From NCBI RefSeq assembly GCF_029873635.1, contig NC_080420.1, forward strand, positions 122,148,719-122,212,718: 64,000 nt of DNA, read 5' to 3'. Origin of the DNA: Malania oleifera. Lineage: Eukaryota > Streptophyta > Magnoliopsida > Santalales > Ximeniaceae. Positions 50,401-62,400 of the stretch are shown piece by piece. A program made the translations under genes and the position numbers. Every line of letters starts with the position of its first letter. The first letter of the stretch is position 1. The notes below the pieces were generated by a model. That model did not search any database, had not been told where the DNA came from, and saw only the letters and a program-made list of their open reading frames with translations.

Positions 50401-53400
50401 CTTTACAGTTTCTGGTCCATTGGGCCTGAGTACACAATGAGTGTAGCTCATTTTGCACCCCAAACCCCTTCGATTCCTTTTAAAAGTTAGAGCTTAAAAT
50501 CTGAGACCTCCAGTTCAGCTCCAAGATAGTAGTTGCATGTTCTAACAATTGGCGTCTTCCCTATGAAACATCTTTACATTAATCCTCTGTTTGGGAGCTT
50601 GGAGTTTGAAATTTGTATTTGAATTTATACTGATTTAGACAAATTGCAACAAAAATTATATTGAATTTCATTCAAATCCACAAATCTAAATCCAGGACAT
50701 GAAATCCATGCTGCCAAATGCAGTGTGAGAATTTTTTTAGTCATAGCTAAGAAAATGCCCATGTTAATGGTGATGTTGAGGTTTTAAAAATATGTGGAAG
50801 TATTTATGTATTGATAGATTTTTTGTGGTCATAAACTTCTTATTAGTGGTCCACTTTTACTCTTGTAGGGAAATTGATTTTGTTGACGAAACTGTTCGAA
50901 CTCTTGCTGGAAACGGAACCAAGGGCTCTGACTACAAAGGGGGGAGAAAGGGAACCACTCAGGCAAGAATATTGGGAATGAAAAATTCTGGATTTTACTT
51001 TAGGTTGCAGCTATAATGGTTAATGAAAATATGTGCAAAATTTGTGGAGTTTACTTTAGGTTGTGTCCACAATGCCTTATGGAAAAAAAGGTCCTTATTA
51101 ATGTCATATATAGATGTGCTTTGTTTTGTTTGACGTGTTTTATTGTTGTGTAATAACATTCTGATTTTGTTTAGAGTGATCAACTCGTACATCAGTCTCT
51201 CCAGATGAGAAGGTTTACATTGCAGTGAGACTGTTTACATGTTCTTTCAGCTACTCAATTCTCCTTGGGATGTCTGCTTTGAGCCTGTCAATGGGACAGT
51301 TTACATTGCAATGGCTGGTCAACATCAGATATGGGAACACAGTACAGTGGATGGACTTACTAGAGCTTTTAGCGGCGATGGTTATGAAAGAAACTTGAAT
51401 GGGTTAAGGTGACATATGGATTGATGATAATGGGCTGGTTATTTATAAGTTGCCTGCTTTTTCTTCAATTATATATATATTGTTTTCGGTATTGCTTTGA
51501 TAAACATATATATATATATATATATGTTTTCATCATTTACATCAAGTGTCCAATTGATTGGTTAACGATTTTATTTTAGAGCATAATTTTCTTATTCACA
51601 ACCCCATAGATGTCCACATGTGACTCTGTCTGGTTATAAATTTTGTTGAGTGATGTGTAGCCTTTATGCAGACTGACCCAACTGTAGTAGTACTCCACTT
51701 AACTATTGGCTTTTGCTTGAATAATGATATGAATTCTCAATTGATGAACATTTCAAGCAGTTTGACAAAGTACCCTGTTTACAATGATATCACTCTATTT
51801 GTTTGACAATAGTCCATAATGTGAAAATAATTTTATCTTTGGAAGGGGCTCAAAGTAAAAAGTGAAAATATAAGGGAAATATATTGAATTGTTTGGATTG
51901 CTTCTGAGGACTTCTTAATCTTGATTTCCCCCCCCTGATTTTTTAGTCACAAGTCATTTAGTTCTTTTGAGAAAACTCTTAGGTTTGATTCATTTTATAT
52001 ATGACTGCAACGTTTTTTACTTTTCTTGCTGTTCACTTTCCTATGTATAACAGCACAATTCCGTTTTATTGATGTACTATTTTTGCTAGATTGATCTGCA
52101 TGAAACTTTGACGTTACTAATATTTCTGTTTCATTTATTGAGATAGCCCAACAAGTACATCATTTGCACAACCTTCGGGAATTTCATCATCTCCAGGTAA
52201 TATGTTGGAATATTTGTTATTTTTGTATCTTTCAGAGAATTTAATAAAGGCTAACCTGAATGTGTGTGTGTATTGTATTGTAGATTCAAAGGAGATATAT
52301 ATTGCTGATAGCGAGAGTAGCTCCATTCGAGCACTTGATTTGAAAACTGGAGGATCAAGATTGCTAGCTGGTGGTGATCCTGTTTTTTCAGACAATTTGT
52401 TTAAGGTACTTTCATTTTCAACTAAGATACTTGTTTCCATCTTACACAAAATTTCTAGCTTCACAATATCCATGTGATCTATGGCCATCTTACAGTGTTC
52501 AATCTTCACAGTATGGGGATCATGATGGAAAGGGGACTGAAGTGCTTCTCCAACATCCATTGGGTGTCTTGTGTGGAAAGAATGGAGAAATTTTTATAGC
52601 AGATTCTTACAACCACAAGGTAGTATTTGAATTGTGCAGATGATACTGCAGTAATGTAGCATGCGTTCTAGGAAACATTGAACATTGCAGTAAATTTTAT
52701 CTTGGAATTGCAATTCAGTGATTTATGGTGAAGTTTGCCTCTTGTACCATGTTTTAAATGATACTCTTCTTTACACATGATATAACAGCCAAGGCTGTTG
52801 TTGCCCATTGATTTTGAAATTAAATTCTCATTTGTTCTGCAGTTATGACTACATCAATCACAGTGTTCATCAGCGTTTCTTGTCTTTTTTTGGAGAAAGA
52901 TTCAAACAATCTATTTTTTATAAAAATTAAGATTGTTCATGCTATTTTAACTATCGTAGGCATTTAAAACATCTTATGACAATATGCCTTGACTGTGGTT
53001 GGTTTCTGTATGTGAATAGGGCAATTCTATGTTTCCAAAAGGTATGCTTTTAACCTTAGAAATGGGTGAAATGTTGATGCTTTGTGGAAAAAGGTGTGTT
53101 AATTTAGAAAATGTGAAGGAAAATGAGGATTGCGAAGGCATGGATAAACAAGAAGCCTTAAATCCCACTAGGTGGGGTTGGCTACATGAATTCTTTTCCT
53201 CCTTTTCACACGATCGAGAGCATTTTCCTTTACTAGATTAAGGACTATTAATTATTAAAACCTTCGTCACTACCTCATTCCAAGTTATTTTAGGCCTACC
53301 CCTACCCCTTTTCATGCTAGAAACAATAACTAACTCACTCCTCACAACTGCTCTACTAGGCCTGCATTTCAGATGCCTAAACCATCTAAGTTGCCCTGCC

Positions 53401-56400
53401 CTTATCTTGTCTTTGGTCAGTGCTATGCCTAAATTATTCCGAAGTCAGGGATACCTAATGATATTTCATGTGGGTTTAAAAGGGTTGGTTGGGATCATAT
53501 GGTGAATGTATGAGATGCATTGCTATTTTATATGGTGGAGTGTATACAACAACACCAAACCAAGCCTTAAGTCCCACTAGTACACTGATAAAATCATTAA
53601 AACTCAAGCTTACATAGTAAGTTAGTAACTAAGACATATTTAGGTGAGATTCTTTTATTGAGTATACATGTAACATGATCTATAGATCTTCAGCCTTTCC
53701 TTTGTTGTCTGGATAACATTATCTAAAGATCTACTGATCTCCCCATCTTTTGCTGCCCAGGCCCAGTGTGGGCCTCCAATCAACCCAAAAAAAAAGAGAA
53801 TAGAATTGATCTTCTGATCATTTCTAATTACTGCAGATTAATGATAATGAATGTTTATTTTGAAATGGTCTTTGATTCCCTACACAAAGAGGTTTAAACT
53901 GAGTAGATATACGCTATGCGTATTTTTATATAAATTGCTAGTTATTAATTATGGTTGCTATCAGTTCATGTAAATTCAAACGTCCTGGAGAACTTGTTTT
54001 TGGAGTTTATTGTTTTAGTTTGTAGAATGATCATTATAAAAAATTGATATAATAGATTGCTCGGTTGTGTGTGAACTAATATAATTTATTTCTTATTTTT
54101 CAGATCAGGAAATTGGATCTAGGTAGTAAAAGGGTTAGTACCCTTGCTGGGACAGGTAAAGCAGGTTTCAAGGATGGAACAGCACTATCAGCTCAGGTTA
54201 GAATCTATTTAGTAGATTTATTCTTACCCACAAAATTTTGGAGGAAAATCTGGTATATTTATGGTGTTATTTCCTTCCATAAGAGGTTAATTTTCCGATA
54301 ACTATGAAATGAGGCAATGTCTAACATGACTAACATTTTCCACCTGTGCTCTAACTGTCCAGATTTACTTAATTACGAATGTGCAGAAGCACAAGGTATT
54401 ATATATATTTTTTTTTTGGGGGGGGGGGGGGGGGGGTGGATGGGGGAGTGATATTTTTCTGTTTTTTCAGTCAGCTCTTTCGGTTCTTCATGTTGTGCAC
54501 TTGCACACTCTTAAACACGGCTAGGCATAATTTACAAACATAAATGTAAAAAATGATGTCCCCATATCTACATTTTGAGCAGCTTCCATGTCCTTGTTTG
54601 TGTCAATTCCTGTTAGCTCATGTCAACATTCAAAAGCCGATTCCAAGTACAAAAGAAAGAGCAAACGGAAGTGCAAAACCTTTTCTTGTAGTATGGAACT
54701 GTGAATTTAACTGGGAACTTTTTCTTTTACCAGACTGTAGAAGTACTTCAAAGGTTTGGATGGGATAATAAGTTTAAATGTGTTGTAAGAACGTGTCTTT
54801 TAATGTATCTTCTCATTTCTGTAGTTTGTCATCAAGCTGAAAACTTATTCCTGCATATTCCATTCATCTTGACCTCCAAATGTAACAAATGAAGCAGAGC
54901 ACCTTGGGATGATTATATTACTCTGAAATTCAAAACTGTGACTTATAAATTTGTCCTTGCAGGTGGAGAACTGACAGCTCCCTCTCCTCAAGGCAGATTT
55001 TTTAACAGATTTTGTATTTAAATGATTCAGCAGCTTCACATATCCTCAACCGACCACCACCACAACAATAACAACAGAAGACAAACCTAGCCTAATCATT
55101 TTCCAAGTCCCAGCCTAATCCTTTTTTGCCAATTTACATGATTGCGGGCAATTTCCTTGACAATTTGAGGGCTATTAATCACTATCTCATTCCAAGTGTG
55201 TTTTTAGGTGCCCCTACCCCTTCTACCTCTAATGTTAACTGGCTCATTCTTCATAGGTGCTCTATTTGGCCTATCCAAACCATTTAAGCCAACCCATCCC
55301 TTATCTTATCTTCTACTAGTTACATGCCTAACTTACTATAAAAGTGTTCATTCCTTAATTTATCTTTTCAATTTTATACTACTCATCCACCTTAGCATTC
55401 TCATTTAAACAACTTTTACCTTATAGATATGTTGTTTCTTAGTTGCCTATTGTCGACGCTGGACTCAAGTGACCTGTTTTGTTGCCAACTAGTTTGGTGA
55501 CCATTTGGAAAAATAAGTGAAGTATATATAATCAAACAATTGGTTATTTAAATCACTTTTTATTCTATAAAATAGAGTCAACACTTTGTTTTAATTTTCT
55601 AAGGAGGCAAAATAAAGGAAATCCATTTTCAAAGAGAGTAGGTTCGGGAGTACAATTGTGAATAGGGAAGGTAATTTTTTAATTCCTTTCAAGTAGAATT
55701 AAGACATTAGCACCCTAAAACATTCATTCTATGTATGGTTACCGTTATTAACTTGTGTGTATGTATGTGTCTCCCTTAAGAAAAATTAATTTTCTAAAAT
55801 AACATATGTAAAATTTTATGAAAAATTGGAGGTAACAGAGACTAGTTAACCACCCTCCAGAGGCTGGTTGACTGTGCCTTGCTCTCGGGTAAGGCTGGTT
55901 GACCGTCCCCTAATGGATGGTCGACCGCTTGTAGAGAACAGCCTCCCTCATTATTTTTTATTTTAGAAAATGTATATCACCCAAAATCCCTTTGAAAAGG
56001 CTTTCATAAGACATAAGCAGAGGACTTAATCTCATGAAAACCTTACTACTTTAATGCCTTTTCAAATTGTTAAAGAAAAAAACACTAAAAAGAAAGAGAA
56101 AAGAAAAGGAAAGGATTTTTGGTCGTTATGGCTGAATTTACAAAGTAGACTGCCTACATCTCCTCAAAAGAGGAATCAAGTCATCTGTAGTTCACCAAAA
56201 CATTTTCTATTTGTTGATTAAAAATATTTTGGAAATTTTGAGGACACTTAAAAACTTTAGTTGAAAAATCCATATTTTAATTAAAAAAGCATTGATTTTT
56301 CAGAAAATTGTTTGTAAAAACAAAGCCTTGAAATCTTTTCATTTTAGAAAAATTATCATCTTTTTAAGGCCATTTCATAGGTGATTATTTTGAAAAATGT

Positions 56401-59400
56401 CATATTTTCTAAATTAACTTGAAAATTGATTTTTTGGTGGGAGATCCACCAATCTGCCTTGAAATCTCTTGGAAAATGAATTAAAAAACTTATTAAAAAT
56501 GTCCAAAAGTCATATCATGGACACTCGTTTCAGAATTTTATTTTCTTGAAAACACTTTAAATAAAGGTATTTTTGGTTTTTATGGAGAAAACCATTAAAC
56601 TACCTCAATCCATCAGCAATCAAACTCGACCACACACTTTGATGAGTGTTTAGATTAATCAACAACTCAGAAATCTAAGAAACTGTGGAGAAAAGGGTTG
56701 TAAAACAACTTTTGGACTAAATGGTCGACCCCTTGCTAGAGGCCGGTCAACTGTCTGCAAAGAAAGTAGGGGTGGTCGATTGTGCCACGAGACCGTTCAA
56801 CTGTTTGCATGCACATTTCCCAATTTATTTCAAATTTCAATTTTTATAAATCTAAGGCATGGATCTTGTCCGCTCCTATCCAAGATAACATGCTAATTCA
56901 AAAAACCAACATGCATACGTGAGAAAAAGGAGAAAAAGATAATTAAAACCATTCTTTCAAAAATGCATTTTTTGAATGATATGATGCCAAAACCAAATGT
57001 AGTATACTCCAGAGACACTAGAATAACACAAATGCACAAAAAACTTGCGAAAAGAACAATGTCATGTCATATGATATGATGCCAAAACCAAAAGTGGTTT
57101 TGCAATATGCATGTAGACTACTCCAGAGACACTAGAATAACACAAATACACAAAAACCCACGAAAAAAAAATCTCATAGGAAGATAACAAAAAAAATATA
57201 CTTATACATACAAAATTCTAATGAAAACTTGAAAATTTAAAGATGGTGGGTGATAGGACGACTTGAATATGTGAGGGCTTGTATTTCTAGTGGGAGATGC
57301 ACTTAGAATTGCACACACATCCCAAGATCCAAAAGAAAAGATTGAGAGAATAATAATTCCCAGATACTCCCAAGTAGGAATTATCTTCTTAATTCTTATC
57401 ACTTAAAGAAACCAAGTTTTCTTCTTTGAAATCTCATCCTACTTCCCACTAGGACATGTAGACAAAAGGCCATGCGTGGTCTATTTATAGACCATGCATG
57501 GTGGAGGGAAATGGGGGTTAGGAATTTTGAATTTTACATTTTAAATTCCAACTATTATAACTGCCAATTGCCAACCAACAATAACTTGATTTGTTGCCTT
57601 AGAAGACACTTGACACCCCTGAACTCATTAACTAATCAGATAAAAAGAATTCAAAATTTGAAAATTAATTGAATTGGTCAACCATTCGTTGGGATTATTC
57701 GACCACTATTGGGGTGGTGCCCAAATTTCTTTGCTTATGCGCAAAATACCAAGGAAGATAGGGACCGTTGACCGCCATAAGTGGCTGGTCGATTGCCTTG
57801 TACATTTTTTCTTCCCTCTTTGTTTTAGCTTAATTTTTATACTATCCAATTAGGTTATTAAATGTTTGGGCAAAAAATGACTATGGACACCCATCATTCT
57901 CATATATCCTAGCTAGTTTTGTAGCCTCTTATAAAACTTTTCTTTTAATTTCAAGGGTATTCTACGATCACATGATACGCCTGAAATACTTCTCCATTTT
58001 ACTCAACCTGCTTTAGTTCTATGTATTACATCTTCAATTTCTACGTCATTTGCATATAGATCCAAAGCATCTAAATCTACTAGTGCGATTAATTTCTTGA
58101 CCATCAAGTTTAATCGTTTCCACAATATTCCTATCATGACTGAAATTACAGCCTTGGTAAATGATAAAGGTCTACATTGATGGTTTTGTCTTTGTCTGTG
58201 AAGAACATTGAAGAACTGATGTGGACTTGGGTGCTATACAAAGGCTTTATGAATTATGACTTTGAACAAAAAAGATAGGAGGACATTGGATGAGAATTAG
58301 TCATGAGATAGACAATGTTTGATCACTAATAATAATGTAAAAAATAATGTTTCTTCATAGAAGTGAAAAGGGGCCAGGGACAAGTTTATGCAACCGAATA
58401 GTACATTATAAGGTTTTTGGTGGCTAGTGGCACAATTGTTTTTTTTGGTTGGGGGGGGGGGGGTGGTGGTGGTGATGTTGTACAGACTAATAATAATGCT
58501 CATGAAACAAGTGGCAAGGTTGATCTATACAGCCTTATCACTCCATGCAGGGAGGCTGTTATTGGGCTTGAGGCCCATGACGCTAAGGTCGTGATGGAGC
58601 AGTCTTACTCGTGCACCAAGGCCCACCTCGGTCTCATGTGCTTCCATTGTAGACGGTTAATATGGAATCCTGCTCTATGTTCTATGCTTGTTTATTTCTT
58701 TTATTTTTGTTTTTTGTTTCCCACTGCCCCCCTTCTATTCTAGTACAAGTAGTAGTCCTTGGCTTTAAAATGTGTTGATTCTTGTATTGTATTTGTCAAT
58801 TATGAAGTTATAGTTTTTACGTAACTAAGAGAGCATGATAAACAAATGCTTCTTGTTTAATGCATAAGCAAACGATGAATATGGGGCTATAAATGAATAT
58901 GGGGCTAAGGCACTTTTTCCACATCGCCCCTATGCACTTGGAGAGGCAAACAAATAGGTGGCCAAAGATGGGGATAGGGGCAAGGAAGGAATGATGAGGT
59001 CAAAACCTAGGCCCCTGGAATTCCAGGAATGTAAAGTTCTAATACCAAGTTAACCTACCTGAGTACCGCCTACCAACTCACAACTTGCCCCCAAAAGCTT
59101 AGTTGTTAGGGGATGAATACCATACTCTTTTCTTTTGCTTTTCTTCTTCTTTTCTCGATTGACCATCTATATGAGTTAAGTTACATGGTACACTTGCACT
59201 GAAACCATTCGATTGCCATCCTGTTGACTTTTTGAGTTCTATCTCTGTTTTGATGCTGACAAAGCACATGTTTCTTATGTGTGTATTTAGCATGTAAACA
59301 GATCCATTAATTTAACACATAAGGAAACGGAGATAGAAACTTGTAAGACTTAAAGCCTATACGATTAGATGCATTCCATGAAGTCAGAAGAGCAAAGAAG

Positions 59401-62400
59401 AAGATAAAGAAGACATTTGATTTTAATTGTAATTGCATTTACTTTTTATTATTTGGTTTGTAATAATGCATGCATCTGCATGATATGGATTGAATGCTTA
59501 GATGACCATAGATTGACCTTAGGAGATCTATAACTTTCAAAGACAAATCTTTTTCATAAAAGCCAAAATCATACAAAAGGTTTTAAAATGTTTTAAGGTA
59601 AAAAATAGGGCTTAAACTTAGGTTTTGACTAGGTCCGGTCGACCGACCTATTTATATTATAAACAGCTCAGTCGACCGACCACACCATTGGGCAAAAGTC
59701 AAATATTTGACTATGCCTAGGCCGACTAACCCTAAAATGAACACAGCGTCCACGGTCGACCGACCAAAGAAATTGATTTTTCCACCTTCCCCGACCGACC
59801 ATTCTTTTAGTTCAAAATTAGCCTCAGCCGACCGGCCTTCAAGGCTCGGCTGACTTGCCATTTGGCCAGCCGACCGAATCCATGAAGAAAGGGAAATCGC
59901 CCTATGCTCGGCCAATCGGCCCCTTGCTCGGCCAACCGAACCCTTTTAAAATTTAAAATACGTTGTGAGAGGACAACCGACTGACACTTGGACAGGTTGA
60001 CCGAACCTCTCGGGTTTCGGTAATTACCCGTGGTAAAACGTAATTAATTTTTCATTAAACAAATTCCAAAATACCGAGCGTGTCCCTAACGGTCATAATT
60101 TTCTGAAATTCTATAAATACCCCATTCATTAGCTTGATTAGTAACTTTGATTAGCTTTAAAATTCTCTTAAATATTTTTTTAATCAAAGTTCCCCCAAAC
60201 AACTTTTTATTGCAAAATCTTTTATTTGGGGCAAATTTTTTACTCTCTTACTCTCTTTCCTTTTGTTCATTTGAAAATTTATTGAAAGAGAGCATTTGTA
60301 TTTTAGGGCATTTATTTTTGCATCCATGCTTTCATAAATAAATTTTTATGTTGTAAAAATCATTTGAAAAACCAAAACCCTTGGTTCTCCTACTTCGAAT
60401 TGAAAAATATTTTTTGTAGAAAATTTCTTATTAGGGTAAAATCTTTGAAGCACTTATGATATACATTATTTTTCAAAGAATGAAAATATTATTTTGAAAA
60501 TAACACCCTTACTCTCTGAGCTTACTTCATATCATTAGAGAGTGCATTGTAGAGCTTTAAGTTGTACATCTCCGCTTTCTGAGAAACATTTATTTTGTAC
60601 AAAATATTTTATTTATTGTACCGGTTGGGTTCAGCCCGTAAATTGAATTGGGGAGTCTCTGCCCCGTAAGGGAGACCGGTTTGGTTCAGCTTGAAAATTG
60701 AACTGGGAAGTCTCCGCCGTAAGGGAGACTAGTTGAACTCATCCTGGTAATTAAGTTGGGTTTTGGCACTGCTTGTAAAGTGTGGCTGGGTTATAGCTCC
60801 GCCCAATAAGAGTAGCTGGGATTTACCTTGTCCCGTAAGGAAAGGTTGTAAACGGTTTCTGTTTCACCCGTTTAACTGAGCAGAGATAGTGAAATCCTTG
60901 GGGGGTATGCCCAAGGCGGGGACGTAGGCTGGTTTTGCCGAACCTTGATAACAAATATTGTGTGTCTCTCCTTATCTCATTTATTTTCTGCACCTTAATT
61001 TTCATATGTGTATGCCTATTCATTTATTGTTATAATTATTTGCATACACACATTTGAATTAAATGAGACATGTTGCATGTATATGTATGGACTCATAGCT
61101 TAATCACTTTACATACACGCTTTAATTAAAATGAGATATAATGTGGTTTCAGTATGCTAATATTCAATTTGCTGTGAATGTCATATTGATTTTAAATATT
61201 AGCATACTTGATTCATTGAGGGAATTGTGAATGCTTAGATAGACCCTAGGTTGTATAATACTGGCTGCGATCTGAATTGAACCTAGGAGAAATTTTAATA
61301 CCCAATTCACCCCCCTCTTGGGATCACACCATTTACATCACATCCCATGAGCTATATTCCGTAATGACTACCACCCTGCACTTGCCATCTGTAGCAAAAA
61401 ATGGCATGTTACAGTATCTAACTTTTATTGGTCTCCACTCTAAAAGACATTACAACATCCAGGAGACAGGATATGATTAGCATGTACTGATATGCAGATG
61501 ACAGCATATTAACATTAAGGCATCATATTGAACATGGTCAAGCTGTAATTCTGGTTGTCCTTGATATGCCATCTGTATTATGTCTTCATACAAGCAAAAT
61601 TAATGAATGGAGATGTTTGTTTCATTCCTAGACTGAAGCTGTGTGGCCCTATAGCTGTTTTCACCTCATAGCCTGAAATTCATTTAATGCATTTATGTTT
61701 GTTGTTGCAGCTTTCAGAGCCATCAGGACTTGTTGAAGCAGAAAATGGTGATGCTCCTAAACATTGATTTGCATTAGTAATTTACTAGTTGCTCTGTAGT
61801 GTACTCTTGAATTTCACTTCAGAAGTTTATGTAAGTTGTGAGTGTATAGTTTATGTCCTTTTAGTTGCATACTTACATTAAAGAAAGTGGATGCTGTTTG
61901 ATTTACATAATGAGGCTGAGCTCTGTTTTTTCCTTAATTAACTGGCCCATGTAATAATTTTGATGACTGTTCAACTGATTTCCAAATATAAAAATGTTGA
62001 TTTTAAGTGATTGATCCTCATTAGTATTATTGACATGTGGACTCATTGCTGATTTATTATTATAACTGGAAATTATAAATAATAATGAAATCTGGAAAAT
62101 AACAGAAAGCCTACTTTTGGTGCTTGTATTTAGTATGGATTCTAGATAAGATATCTAAAAACATTATAAATTTATGACAATACTGTGAATTTGCAGCATA
62201 AGCTTGAATGTCTCATGCCAGAATTATATACTTTTTTCCTTTTTTAATTTGGAAATTGCTTTTTCCTTGTGCATAGCTCAAGAAATGCATCTCATTGGAT
62301 GATCAATTTAGGAATTCAGTTTGTAAAAGAAGTAATGATTTAATTCTTATTTCCTATCTCTTTCTGGCAGTTGAATTTTAGTTCTAAAAACCCCCAACAC

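Noticed and set aside
50963-51016. Reading through the GC donor as coding ([10 protein letters not shown])
   Set aside because: It meets a stop within about 50 bases and departs from the conserved [12 protein letters not shown] sequence.
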